From Acidobacteria bacterium RIFCSPLOWO2_02_FULL_61_28 (GTDB taxonomy: Bacteria > Acidobacteriota > Terriglobia > 2-12-FULL-54-10): DNA of 44,559 nt. Position 1 is the stretch's first letter; the number at the start of each line of letters is the position of its first letter. The notes below the pieces were generated by a model, which saw only the letters and a program-made list of their open reading frames with translations, ran no database searches and was not told the origin of the DNA. The DNA lies in assembly GCA_001767035.1 (NCBI GenBank), contig MEKR01000071.1, forward strand, positions 28,895-73,453, given 5' to 3'. The position numbers and the translations under genes were made by a program. Below are positions 1 to 10,156 of the stretch, piece after piece.

Positions 1-2
1 TC

Positions 3-347
3 GCCATCCGGCCGGCTCTCGAGGGCAGTCAGGAACATATCCCCCAGGTGATCGAGAAGCTGCGGCGGCGACGCGACCTCACCGTTTCCATCCTCAACTC
101 CGTCCCGGGCATCCATTGCGTCAGCCCGCAGGCGGCCTTCTATGCGTTTCCGCGACTGGACATCGCCCGCTCCGACACCGAATTCGTCCTGGACCTGATC
201 CGCGAAACCGGCGTCATCGTCGTTCCCGGAGAGGGGTTCGGCGAGGCTCCCGGCACCAAGCACTTCCGCCTTGTCTTCCTTCCCCCGGAGGATACCCTCC
301 GGGAAGCTTTGGAGCGCATCGGCCAATTCGCCCGGAAGTGGAAGTAA
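3..347 (+). CDS. PLP-dependent aminotransferase, class I/II (3' part)
   Basis: The reading frame is open from the window edge and ends at TAA 345-347, so only about the last 114 residues are present. They match the C-terminal small domain of fold-type I aminotransferases of the aspartate/alanine group. The stretch VPGEGFGEAPGTKHFRLVF holds the usual Gly-rich turn followed by the Arg that binds the substrate alpha-carboxylate in this family. The catalytic Lys and the PLP-binding large domain lie upstream, outside the window, so the substrate cannot be assigned. An alanine- or aspartate-type transaminase is the likeliest reading. An internal GTG at 48 is in frame but is not a credible start, because homologous sequence continues upstream of it. 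Confidence 0.85.
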   Translation, partial: AIRPALEGSQEHIPQVIEKLRRRRDLTVSILNSVPGIHCVSPQAAFYAFPRLDIARSDTEFVLDLIRETGVIVVPGEGFGEAPGTKHFRLVFLPPEDTLREALERIGQFARKWK

Positions 348-396
348 GGCAAGAGGTTAGGCTTTTGCAGCGCGGAGCCGTGCCTGACCGAGACCC

Positions 397-426
397 TTGA
401 CAACGTGCCTCTAATCTGACCATAAT
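397..426 (+). promoter_or_regulatory. Candidate sigma-70 promoter of the relE-phd module
   Basis: A perfect -35 box TTGACA (397-402) is followed after 18 bp by CATAAT (421-426), one mismatch from the -10 consensus. Transcription would begin around 432-434, just past the ATG at 428. That implies either a leaderless message with the toxin starting at GTG 437, or another promoter. Confidence 0.5.
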
Positions 427-434
427 TATGGTCA
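417..434. promoter_or_regulatory. Perfect 18-bp palindrome, candidate TA operator
   Basis: TGACCATAATTATGGTCA is a perfect palindrome. It covers the candidate -10 box and the ATG of the following toxin gene. Its position suits autoregulation by the antitoxin or the toxin-antitoxin complex, as is usual for type II modules. Binding is inferred, not shown. Confidence 0.55.
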
Positions 435-760
435 TCGTGGCTTCCCGGCAACCGTTCGGTCTGGTGTATGACCCGGAAGTAAAAGCGCACCTGCGGGCAA
501 TCGAGCGTAAGTACCACAGCCTGATCCGGGCCACGATCGAAGAGCAACTGCGGTTTGAGCCGGAAAAGGAGACACGGAATCGCAAGCCGCTCCAGCGACC
601 GCTGGCATTGGAAGCCACTTGGGAGCTCCGCTGCGGTCCGGACAACCGCTTCCGCGTGCTCTATGCCGTTAGCCACGCGCGCCGGGAAGTTCAGGTCTTG
701 GCGGTCGGGATCAAAGAGCGGGACCGCCTGAGAGTCGGGAGAGAGGAGATAAAGCTATGA
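428..760 (+). CDS. RelE/ParE-family toxin (copy 1)
   Basis: A 110-residue protein with the compact RelE/ParE layout: an N-terminal helix pair (residues about 12-45), then the strands typical of the fold, including ATWELRCGPDNRFRVLY and VLAVGIKERDRL. Family members are usually ribosome-dependent mRNA endonucleases or gyrase poisons; which applies here cannot be told. The gene ends in a 4-bp ATGA overlap with the phd antitoxin, so the two are translationally coupled with the toxin first, the reverse of the usual antitoxin-first order. The ATG at 428 lies inside a palindromic operator candidate; GTG 437 is an alternative start. A truncated paralogue sits at 2945-3115. Confidence 0.85.
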   Translation: MVIVASRQPFGLVYDPEVKAHLRAIERKYHSLIRATIEEQLRFEPEKETRNRKPLQRPLALEATWELRCGPDNRFRVLYAVSHARREVQVLAVGIKERDRLRVGREEIKL

Positions 761-1056
761 AGATCGCCTCAGTGGCAGAGATCAAGGCACGTTTCAGCGC
801 CTATTTGCGGGCCGCCACGCGAGGCCCGGTGGTGGTAACTCGCAATGGCAAGCCCGTAGGCGTGCTGCTGGCCGTCGAAGATGAAGAAGAGTTGGAACGC
901 CTGGTCCTGGCCTATTCCCCGCGGCTGCGTACGATTTTGGATGCCGCCCGCCAACGAATCCGAGCAGGTGCCGGCATCCGCCACGAGGATTTCTGGCGAG
1001 AACTGGAGGGCGGCAAGAGGGAACCGCCAACTGCGCCAACAAGAAAAACGGCCTAA
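757..1056 (+). CDS. Phd/YefM-family antitoxin (copy 1)
   Basis: A 99-residue protein starting in the ATGA overlap with the toxin gene. The N-terminal half (residues 1-55) is a Phd/YefM DNA-binding domain: ASVAEIKARFSAYL followed by GPVVVTRNGKPVGVLLAV, the signature beta-hairpin of the family. The C-terminal half carries DFWREL, expected to wrap the toxin. It would neutralise the adjacent RelE-like protein and repress the operon. The TAA stop lies inside a GCCTAAC heptamer that resembles an integron attC inverse core site (see findings). Its paralogue at 3112 is frameshifted. Confidence 0.88.
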   Translation: MKIASVAEIKARFSAYLRAATRGPVVVTRNGKPVGVLLAVEDEEELERLVLAYSPRLRTILDAARQRIRAGAGIRHEDFWRELEGGKREPPTAPTRKTA

Positions 1057-1226
1057 CACGGCGTTGCGCGCGACGCACAAGATTCCGCAGGCGACTGGCT
1101 ACATCGAGCGGAAGTCGTTCCCAACAAAGCGGGGCCGCCACGGCTCGCCGCCAGCGGTTTCGGCTTAGGGTGACCGGGACCGGTCTTGTCCAAGTCAGCA
1201 TAGGCAGGGGTTAGACCGCATATATC

Positions 1227-1958
1227 ATGACGGAATCTGAGCAACTCTTCGAGAGCTTCTGCGCAGCACGACAGCTATCGTTCCAGCGAATACAGGAGTG
1301 CGACGGCAAATCCCCAGACTATCGGCTTTGCCTCCAAGATACAGAGATCATCGTGGAGGTGAAGCAGATCGAACCCAACGCTGAGGAGAAGCAACTCCTA
1401 AACATGCCACCGGAGGAGTGGGATGCGGAGAACGTTTATCACTGGGGCATTCCTGGCGACCGTATTCGGAAAAAGATCGCTGACGCCCTGCCACAACTGA
1501 AAGCACTGTCCAGGGAGAAAGTACCAACGCTGCTTGTGGTCTACGACGTGGTTAAGGTGTGGCCGGAGTTGGCTGACGATTACGCCGTGAAGGTCGCAAT
1601 GTATGGCATCGAGTCCGCCCTTATCTCGTCGGCGGTGGCACCGGAAGGCGGGGCCCGAATCCTCCGGCGATGGTATGGACCACGAAGACGCCTAACCTCG
1701 CAACACAATACCACGCTGAGTGGCATAGCAGTGATGGCCAGCCGTGACGGCGCCGAAATTGGGATGAGAGTCTATCATAACTACTTCGCGGCAAACGTCC
1801 TTCCGAAGACCAAGTTGATCTTGCCCGGCATTCTGCAGTTTGAGCTGGAGGCAGAACCGGAGGGAAGATTTCCGGATTGGAAACCGATACGAACGCCTAA
1901 GGAGGCGCTGTGCGCGGCGGCGCGAAAGGTGCGCCGCGGCTCATCGCGTGACCGTTAG
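1227..1958 (+). CDS. PD-(D/E)XK nuclease-like hypothetical protein
   Basis: A 243-residue soluble protein. Near the N-terminus Pro30-Asp31 is followed by a strand and then Glu44-Val-Lys46 (IIVEVKQ), which fits the D...ExK metal-binding core of PD-(D/E)XK nucleases. An acidic residue upstream (Glu11 or so) could complete the site. The rest is not recognisable; a strand LLVVYDVV and basic stretches near RRRL follow. The only initiator with suitable context is ATG 1227. It stands alone between two toxin-antitoxin modules, which fits an accessory or defence gene rather than housekeeping. Nuclease activity is inferred from the motif alone. Confidence 0.6.
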   Translation: MTESEQLFESFCAARQLSFQRIQECDGKSPDYRLCLQDTEIIVEVKQIEPNAEEKQLLNMPPEEWDAENVYHWGIPGDRIRKKIADALPQLKALSREKVPTLLVVYDVVKVWPELADDYAVKVAMYGIESALISSAVAPEGGARILRRWYGPRRRLTSQHNTTLSGIAVMASRDGAEIGMRVYHNYFAANVLPKTKLILPGILQFELEAEPEGRFPDWKPIRTPKEALCAAARKVRRGSSRDR

Positions 1959-2171
1959 CTCCTGAACGATCGCCGCCCAGAGGAAAAGAAAAACTGCCAT
2001 TTCCAATAACGGTCGGCGGCGGTGCAGCGACAGTTGAACTCGCCTGTCAATTAGTCGAGGATCGCCGCCGCGTCCGCCGAGGAACGGCCGGATGTTCCAA
2101 TCTGGCTCGCGGCTGAGCGCAACGGCGGTAGGGGGACAAGCGTCGAAGCGGTTATCCGGGTTCACGCCCGG

Positions 2172-2606
2172 CTAGCGGCGAGCGTGCCGCTGGGACCAGT
2201 TCACGACTTTGAGATCTTTGAAGCGAGCGAAATCCTTGGCGTTCGCGGTCACGAGCGCAAGTCCGTTCGCACGAGCAATCGCCGCGATTTGGCCATCCAC
2301 GTACGGCGGGGGCCGTCCGACTGCCTCAAGACGGGCTCGTTCGTGGGCGTGCCACACCGCCGCAATCTCGTCGTAGGGAAGAATCGGAAACGAGGCGCGC
2401 ACGACGTCCTGCAGATAGGTCTCCAAAGCGGCGCGGCGCTTGCCTTTGGGGAGCCGGCGACAGCCATACGCGAGCTCGTGCCACACCGGCGCCGCGATTG
2501 CACACTCCACGCTGTGCTCCTCGAGTTGCCTGACGATCTCCGGATCGGGGATTCGGGAGACGGGTGACGACACGATGCTCGTATCCAGAAGATACCGAAG
2601 CGTCAC
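2172..2606 (-). CDS. vapC: VapC-family PIN-domain toxin
   Basis: A 144-residue PIN domain. The metal-binding acidic residues are visible at Asp8 (LLDTSIV), Glu44 (VWHEL), Asp104 (YVDGQIAAIA) and Asp125 (TANAKDF). VapC proteins are Mg-dependent RNases, many cutting tRNA or the rRNA sarcin-ricin loop; the target here is unknown. The start overlaps the stop of the vapB-like gene by 4 bp. The pair lies antisense between the nuclease-like gene and the broken relE copy, and appears to have been inserted there. Confidence 0.92.
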   Translation of the reverse strand: MTLRYLLDTSIVSSPVSRIPDPEIVRQLEEHSVECAIAAPVWHELAYGCRRLPKGKRRAALETYLQDVVRASFPILPYDEIAAVWHAHERARLEAVGRPPPYVDGQIAAIARANGLALVTANAKDFARFKDLKVVNWSQRHARR

Positions 2607-2881
2607 AACGAGACCTCGCGCCCGCGGCTCCTGTCCCGACCGGCCGCGGCGAAGCCCGCTTCGAGACCGATGTCTTCGAGCGAGTACTTCTTAAGGAAGC
2701 TCCTGTAGGCATCGCCGAACTGAGGCCGGTTGCCGCGCAGGCGCTCGAAATCTCGGCAGGACACGACCACGGCAACAGGCTTGCCCCGGCGCGTCAGTTC
2801 AATTTCCAAGCCGGCCTGTGCTTGGTCAATGAGAGTAGGGAGGTGCGACCGAGCCTCGGCGACCGAATACCTCTGCGACAT
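2603..2881 (-). CDS. vapB: Phd/YefM-type antitoxin partner of VapC
   Basis: Starting at ATG 2881 gives 92 residues. MSQRYSVAEARSHLPTLIDQ followed by GLEIELTRRGKPVAVVV is a Phd/YefM DNA-binding domain. The C-terminal SFLKKYSLEDIG and a basic tail would contact VapC. The open frame continues 17 codons upstream to 2932 (including an in-frame ATG at 2896), but that part has no family similarity and runs into the remnant of the neighbouring relE gene. No clear Shine-Dalgarno sequence precedes 2881. The sequence just upstream contains the 8-bp palindrome ATGTACAT (2888-2895), a possible half operator. Confidence 0.85.
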   Translation of the reverse strand: MSQRYSVAEARSHLPTLIDQAQAGLEIELTRRGKPVAVVVSCRDFERLRGNRPQFGDAYRSFLKKYSLEDIGLEAGFAAAGRDRSRGREVSL

Positions 2882-2944
2882 GATATGAATGTACATCAAC
2901 TTGTACGTGAACGCAATGCCAGTCGCGAGCACGCGGCCGCTGCT

Positions 2945-3115
2945 TTGGAACAGCCAGCCCCTTTTGGCGCCACCTGGGAACTTCGTTTTGGGCCTGGCAA
3001 TCGCCTTCGGGTCTTCTACGAAGTTGAATCCGACACACGGGTGATAAACGTGCTGGCCATTGGCATGAAGGAGCGCAATAAGCTGCTGATTGGTGGAGAG
3101 GAGTTTGAGCCATGA
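2945..3115 (+). pseudogene. 5'-truncated RelE/ParE-like toxin (copy 2 remnant)
   Basis: The last 56 codons of a longer open frame match the C-terminal half of the toxin at 428-760: LEQPAPFGATWELRFG and VLAIGMKERNKLLIGGEEF align with its LQRPLALEATWELRCG and VLAVGIKERDRLRVGREEI. Upstream the similarity stops, and the sequence is instead the promoter side of the divergent vapBC module. The N-terminal helices needed for a RelE fold are therefore missing. The remnant still overlaps the downstream phd copy by 4 bp (ATGA), keeping the original operon spacing. The simplest reading is loss of the 5' half when vapBC arrived. Confidence 0.75.
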
Positions 3116-3420
3116 GAATCGCCCCGCTGGCCGACGTGAAAGCTCGCCTGAGCGCCTATCTGGAGCAATGCGAAACGGAAGGCCCGGTTGTGATTACCAG
3201 GAATGGGAAGGCCGTAGCCGTGTTGCTGGCGCCGATGAATGACGAGGATTTGGAGGGCCTGCTGCTGGCTCGGTCCCCACGCTTTCAAGCACTGTTGCCA
3301 AATCGAGAGAAAGCGTTAAGGCAGGCAAAGGACTTTCTTCCAGGGACTTCTGGAAAGCTGTGGCCGCCCGCTCTCGCAGAAGCTAAATCGCAAACGGGTA
3401 TCCGAGCTTATAGCTGCTAA
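3112..3420 (+). pseudogene. Phd/YefM-like antitoxin (copy 2), frameshifted
   Basis: Residues 1-62 align with the antitoxin at 757 (ADVKARLSAYL, GPVVITRNGKAVAVLL, LLLARSPRF). After codon 62 (around base 3297) similarity jumps to another frame, which reads KSRESVKAGKGLSSRDFW and stops at TAA 3384-3386, matching the RQRIRAGAGIRHEDFW tail of copy 1. Restoring one base near 3298 would join the halves into a protein of about 91 residues. As it stands the protein ends in an unrelated tail to 3420, so toxin binding is probably lost although the DNA-binding domain is intact. A sequencing or assembly error is the main alternative. Confidence 0.7.
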
Positions 3421-3562
3421 CCTCTCCATCCGCGAGCCCATCCAGCGATGGGACGGTTGAAATTCGGCATCCCAGTCGAATAGAATGCTAATCTCTATGC
3501 AGGCCGTTGAGCTGCCTTTCAGGAGGGGGCGGCGACCGGGTATCAATTCGAGGCATCGCCTT

Positions 3563-5938
3563 ATGGAGCCGCATGATAAATCGCCGGGCCGATCTCCTGT
3601 CTTCTGGCGGGTGGAAGGGAGCCTGCTGAATCTGAGCGCGGTTCGACCCGTCGCCTTTTTTGCCTGGAACGCCCAAACCTTCGTCGAGCGCTGGGCGCGG
3701 CTGGGCGGGCTGACGGCGCTGGCCCTGCTCCGGCCGTTCCTCTACGTTGCCAACCGCGTCTTCGCTACCCGTGTGCTGCATACTCTGCTCCGAGGGGTCA
3801 GCCAGGACCGCCTGGACCTGCTCGGCGAGGAATACTTTCAGTACGTGCTCCAGCCGCAGCTCAAGCGGCGCGGAGTCCGAAAGCTCAAGGAGTGCATGGC
3901 GTCGAACGGGCCGGTGATTCTGGTCAGCCAGGGCCTCGAGCATGTGATGCGGCCGCTGGCGAACTTCCTCGGCATTGAACAATTCCTGGCCAACCGGCTG
4001 GAATTTCGCGATGAGCTGGCAACCGGACGCTTGCTCGATCCGGTGATCCCTCCCCGCAGGATTTTGACGCGCCTGGCCGATCGGAAAGCAGACGGACGAA
4101 TTTCCTCCGCCAGGCTTTTCCGGAAACTTCATCTTCCCGACCAGCCCGAGTCGCTGCGTTCCGCGCTCCTGCCGGCCCGGCGGACGTTCTCCGTCCGGAC
4201 CCACGCGGCGCCCGTGTTTGATCCGCGCAAGCGAGTTTCCCGCTTGTCGGTGCGCGAGTCGTTGGCCGGGAAGGAGATTCTTCTGATTGGCGTGACCGGC
4301 TTCATCGGAAAAGTCTGGTTGGTGCACTTGCTGACTGATCTTCCGGAGGTGGGGCGCATCTGCCTGCTGATCCGGCGGCAAGGGCCGCATTCCGGGTTGC
4401 ACCGCTTTGAGAGGATCGTCGCCGAGTCCCCGGCGCTCGATGGTCTGCACGCGCGCCACGGGGAGCGGCTGGGCGAGTTCTTGCGCAAGCGGATCGAGGT
4501 CGTCGAAGGAGACGTTACCAAGGCCGGATTGGGGATGGCCCCGGAAACGATCGAGAGGTTGTCGAGCCGGCTCGATCTGATCGTCAACAGTTCCGGCCTG
4601 ACGGATTTCAATCCGGACCTGCGCGACGCGCTGGCGACGAACGTGGATGCCGCCGTCCATATTCTCGAGTTTCAGCGGCAATGCCGTCACGCCGCGGTCC
4701 TGCACTTGTCCACTTGCTACGTGGCGGGAGCGCGCGATGGACGGGTCGCGGAAGAGCTGGTGCCCAGCTACACGCCGGCGGCGGTCCCCGGCTTTGACGC
4801 CGAGCAGGAGTGGAAGGCCTTGCACGAACTGGTCGCGAAGACCGATGCCGAGTCCCTGACCCCTGCCGTCACCGAAGAGTTGCGCCAGTTGGTGCTCGAG
4901 AGAAACAGCGAGGGCAGGGAACTCTCGCCCGTTGCGTGGGAAGCGCAACTCCGCAAGCAACGCATCCGCTGGCTGCGCAGCCAGTTGATCCGCGCCGGCG
5001 CCGAGCGCGCCAAGCAGTTGGGCTGGCCGAACACTTACACGCTTTCCAAGAGCCTCGCGGAATCGTTGATCCAGAAGTTCGCCGCCGGTCTTCCCGTGGC
5101 GGTCGTGCGCCCCTCGATTGTCGAGAGCTCCCTCTCGCAGCCGTTCCTGGGGTGGAACGAAGGGGTCAACACGTCGGCTCCGCTGTCCTATCTGCTCGGC
5201 ACCTATTTCCGCCAGCTTCCGACCAACGAGCGGAAGCGCCTGGATTTGATCCCCGTGGATTTGGTTTGCCGCGGCATGACGCTGATTGCGGCGGCGCTGG
5301 TCCGGCGGTGCCAGCAGCCCGTGTACCAACTGGCGACTTCGGCGGTCAACCCGTGCGACATGCGCCGCTCCATCGAGCTGACCTGCCTCGCGCACCGGAA
5401 GCATTACCGCACGCAGGACGGATTCGAGCACTGGCTCCGGTCGCGGTTCGACACGATTCCGGTGTCGAAGGAACGCTATCAGAAATTTTCCGCGCCCCGG
5501 CAGAAGGCCATCATCCGGGCGCTCCAGAAAACCACGCAGACGCTGCCGTTTCTGGAATCGCGTCTGGCGCGCACGCAGCGGAGCCTCGACCGCGTGGAAA
5601 AACTCATCGAGCTGTACGAACCCTTCATCCTCCACAACGATCATGTCTTCGAGGCGGAAAACGTCGAGCTGCTTTCGCTCGCGCTCCCGCCGGAGGAGAA
5701 AGATACCTTCGGATACGACGCGACCGCGATTGATTGGTGGGATTACTGGATCAACGTCCACATTCCGGCGCAGCGCAAGTGGTCCTATCCGCTGATCGAA
5801 GGCCGGCCGCTCGAACAGCGCCCCCCGCGCGAATTTCGCTGGGCAGCGCCGGCCGAATCCGCCCGGGCGGCGGAAGCCGCGGCGGGAGACTTCACCAAAC
5901 CGGCTCAGAGTCCCTTCGCAACATGGCGACCTTCCTGA
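3563..5938 (+). CDS. Fatty acyl reductase with degenerate HAD-like N-domain
   Basis: From ATG 3563 the protein has 791 residues. Residues about 12-200 resemble a HAD-IB phosphatase, but the FDxDGT nucleophile motif reads FWRVEGS: both Asp positions are changed, to Arg16 and Glu18. Residues about 235-590 form a Male-sterility-type NAD(P)-binding domain with GVTGFIGK (about 242), the Ser of [10 protein letters not shown] (about 382) and YTLSK (Tyr about 491). The C-terminal 200 residues resemble the FAR 'sterile' region. Such enzymes reduce acyl-CoA or acyl-ACP to fatty alcohol or aldehyde. In-frame ATGs at 3485 and 3497 exist, but only 3563 has a GAGG upstream and starts at the domain edge. 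It heads the lipid operon and overlaps the next gene by 16 bp. Confidence 0.8.
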   Translation: MEPHDKSPGRSPVFWRVEGSLLNLSAVRPVAFFAWNAQTFVERWARLGGLTALALLRPFLYVANRVFATRVLHTLLRGVSQDRLDLLGEEYFQYVLQPQLKRRGVRKLKECMASNGPVILVSQGLEHVMRPLANFLGIEQFLANRLEFRDELATGRLLDPVIPPRRILTRLADRKADGRISSARLFRKLHLPDQPESLRSALLPARRTFSVRTHAAPVFDPRKRVSRLSVRESLAGKEILLIGVTGFIGKVWLVHLLTDLPEVGRICLLIRRQGPHSGLHRFERIVAESPALDGLHARHGERLGEFLRKRIEVVEGDVTKAGLGMAPETIERLSSRLDLIVNSSGLTDFNPDLRDALATNVDAAVHILEFQRQCRHAAVLHLSTCYVAGARDGRVAEELVPSYTPAAVPGFDAEQEWKALHELVAKTDAESLTPAVTEELRQLVLERNSEGRELSPVAWEAQLRKQRIRWLRSQLIRAGAERAKQLGWPNTYTLSKSLAESLIQKFAAGLPVAVVRPSIVESSLSQPFLGWNEGVNTSAPLSYLLGTYFRQLPTNERKRLDLIPVDLVCRGMTLIAAALVRRCQQPVYQLATSAVNPCDMRRSIELTCLAHRKHYRTQDGFEHWLRSRFDTIPVSKERYQKFSAPRQKAIIRALQKTTQTLPFLESRLARTQRSLDRVEKLIELYEPFILHNDHVFEAENVELLSLALPPEEKDTFGYDATAIDWWDYWINVHIPAQRKWSYPLIEGRPLEQRPPREFRWAAPAESARAAEAAAGDFTKPAQSPFATWRPS

Positions 5939-7076
5939 CAGGCTCCACCGGATACATCGGCGCGCACATTGCCGTCGGGCTGCTCGAAAGCCATCCGGAA
6001 CCCCTGAATCTGTTGATCCGGGCCAAGACCGCGTCCGAGGCCGAGGAGCGGTTGTGGCGCGCCTGGCAACTCCACCTGGACTTTCCCCGCTTTGAACAAT
6101 TCCTGCGCTCGCGCGTCCACCTGTTTCGGGGCGACTTGGTCGAACACCGCTTCGGGCTTGGCGACGAGGACTACCGGCGCCTGGCGCAGTCCACCGATTC
6201 CGTGATCCATTGCGCCGCCTCGCTCAACCGGAAGTCGGAGCGGAGCTGCCTGAACGTCAACCTGCGGGGGACGCTCGAAGTCATCCAACTGGCCTCTCGC
6301 GCCCGCGACGACCACGGGCTGCGGCGCTTCAGCCATGTGAGCACGGTGGCGGTGGCCGGCGAGCGGAAGAACGAAGTCGTGCAGGAAGATCAGGCCGTGG
6401 ACTGGAACCGCGGCGATTACGACCCCTATGCCCGGACCAAGAAGTTCTGCGAGCACATGATCCGCGAGTTGCTCTCTGACGTGCCGCGCACGATCTTTCG
6501 TCCGAGCATCGTTCTCGGCCACAGCCGCCGGGCCGCCACGACGCAGTTTGACATGGTCCGGGCGTTTGTCTTTCTCGCGGGCCTGCCTGTGCTGCCGCTG
6601 CGTCCGGACGATCGGGTTGACATCGTGCCCGTGGATTTTGTGGCGGACGCTATCGTGCAGCTCCACCAAAAGGAGAAGCCCCGCTACGAAATTTACCACC
6701 TCGCTTCGGGGACGAAGTCCCAGACCTATCGGGAACTCACCGATCATCTGGCGCGGTCCCAAGGAACGAGGAGACCCGTATACCTTCCCGTGCTGGAGCG
6801 TCCGTTTGGGGCGCTGGCGGACGTGCTGTCCCGCTGGCGCGGGCCGGTTGGTTACGGCGCGTCGCTTTTGAAAGTCTTTTTCCCCTACCTGGTCTGGAAC
6901 ACGGTGTTCGACAACACGCGCGTGGTTTCGGAAACGGGACTCGTACCCGCGCCGTTCACCGATTACAGCTACCCGCTGCTGAAGTTCAGCAAGGACCACC
7001 ATTTCATCTACCCCTATCAGGAATGGCCCGGCGGAGCCAGAGAATCCACCTGTGGTGAGCCGGGTCGAACCACGCA

Positions 7077-7080
<4 letters not shown>
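5923..7080 (+). CDS. Extended SDR, NAD(P)-dependent reductase/epimerase-like
   Basis: A 385-residue extended short-chain dehydrogenase. The dinucleotide-binding motif TGSTGYIG lies at residues 6-13 and the catalytic YxxxK is at Tyr169 (YARTK). A thioester-reductase-like layout ([20 protein letters not shown]) suggests a lipid or thioester substrate rather than a nucleotide sugar. The open frame begins earlier, at 5734, but ATG 5923 places the Rossmann motif at the very N-terminus as expected. It overlaps the acyl reductase gene by 16 bp and the next gene by 4 bp, so the three are coupled. A plausible role is a second reduction step or a ketone reduction in the same lipid pathway. Confidence 0.82.
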
Positions 7081-8485
<1,405 letters not shown>

Positions 8486-8489
<4 letters not shown>

Positions 8490-10156
8490 ATTTCCTGGAG
8501 ACCATCTTCGAGCGTTTGAGAACGAGCGCCGCCCGGCCCGTTCTGCAAGAAGCGCGGGGGGGCCGCATCGTCGCAGCGACCGGCGGCGAGCTTCTGGCGG
8601 CGGTCCGAGCGGCGCGGGCGTTTCTGAATCACGCGGGTCTAGGGAAAGGAGACCGCTGCGCCTTGCTCGCGCACAACAGCATTCGCTGGGCGGCGGCGGA
8701 TTTGGCGATGATGGCCGAAGGAATCCTGGTCGTCCCGCTCTATGCCCGGCAGGCTCCCGTGGAACTCGTCGCCATGATGAAGGATTGTTCGCCCTCGCTT
8801 CTCGTCTGCAGCGATGCAACCTTACGCAACTCCATCGCACAACTCTGGCCTGACGCCCCGCGAGCAGTCCTTCTGGATGACCTGTTCGGCCCGAGTCCCG
8901 AGCCAGCCTCTCCTGCTGGCGAACCATTCGCCTCTCCCCGTTCTCTCGCGGAGGCCGATCCAGTGACCATCATTTACACTTCCGGCACATCGGGCGAAGC
9001 CAAAGGCGTGGTGCTCACCGTCGGGAACCTGAACCACATGCTCGGCTGCACCACGGAGCGTCTGGACCTCCTGATGGGACCGAAATCCGACCCGGATCAT
9101 GTGTTCCATTATTTGCCCTTCTGCTTCGCCGGGTCGTGGGTTCTGCTGTTGAGCTGCCTTTCCCGGAACGCCGTGCTGACGCTTTCGACCGACCTGGCCC
9201 AGCTCATGGAGGAGATGCGGCTCGCCGCGCCGGATTATTTTCTGAATGTTCCTGCGTTGCTCGAGCGCGTTCGCTCCAGCGTGGACGAGCAACTGAAAAA
9301 GAAAGGCAGAGCCGCCCATTGGTTCTACACGAATGCCAAGGCTGCCTGGTTGCGCCGCCAGGCCGGTGATTCCACTCTTGCGGATTCTCTGTGGCTGGCG
9401 CTGGGGCGCGCCTTGCTGTTTCCTTCCATCCGGAGACGGCTCGGACCAAACCTCCAAGCGTTGATCTGCGGTTCGGCGCCGCTGGCCCAAGAGACGCAGC
9501 ACTTTTTTATGATGCTCGGCCTGCCGGTCTTGCAGGTGTACGGCCTGACCGAAACCACGGCCATCTGCACGATGGACCATCCCCAGCGCATCGAACCGGG
9601 CCGCGTCGGGCCGGCCATTCCGGGAATTGAGATGAAACTGGGAGAGAACAATGAGATTCTGGTTCGGGGACCGAACGTCTTCCAAGGCTATTGGGGCCGG
9701 CCGCAGGCGACCGCCGAAGTCTTGCGCGACGGCTGGTTCCACAGCGGCGATCAGGGCGAGGTGAACGGCTCGGGCAATTGGAGCGTCACCGGACGCATCA
9801 AGAACTTGATTATTCCAAGCTCCGGCCATAACGTGGCCCCGGAGCCGATCGAGGACCAGTTGCTCCGCTCGCTTCCCGGCGCGAAGCAGGTCGTGCTGGT
9901 GGGCAACGGGCGCAGCTGCCTCGCCGCCCTGATTGCGGGCAGCGTCAGCAACGAAGAGGCGCAAGCCGCCATCGCAGCCGTGAATCAACGCTTGCCGCAT
10001 TACAAGCGCGTCCACGCTTTTCGCCTTTGCGAGGAAGCCTTCACCGTGGACAATGGGCTGTTGACCGTGAACGGGAAACTCAAGCGCGACGCGATCGCAG
10101 CCCGCTATAAGGATCAGATCGAGGCGATGTATCGCACATCCGAGCCGCGACTGTAA
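8486..10156 (+). CDS. AMP-dependent acyl-CoA synthetase/ligase 1
   Basis: A 556-residue ANL-superfamily enzyme that activates a carboxylic acid as acyl-AMP and passes it to CoA or a carrier protein. The P-loop YTSGTSGEAKGVVLT (about 163-177), YGLTETT (about 351) and FHSGDQGE (about 417) are in the expected order, and a C-terminal lid contains VTGRIKN. Overall layout is close to long-chain fatty acyl-CoA ligases. ATG 8486 overlaps the preceding stop by 4 bp. The last codons (SEPRL and stop) fall in a dispersed repeat unit whose second copy lies at 10275-10297, so the natural C-terminus may have been altered slightly. An ACP gene downstream could supply the acceptor. Confidence 0.92.

Noticed and set aside
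1941-2165. 74-codon minus-strand frame between the nuclease-like gene and vapC
   Set aside because: It overlaps the 3' end of the real gene, and has no similarity and no start context.
2564-2944. 5' part of the long plus-strand frame leading into the relE remnant
   Set aside because: It is the antisense of vapB and vapC; only the last 56 codons resemble a toxin.
3488-5761. 757-codon open frame antisense to the acyl reductase gene
   Set aside because: High GC and strong codon bias leave the opposite strand open. The plus-strand protein has clear motifs; the antisense one has none and is unusually rich in Arg, Gln and Pro.
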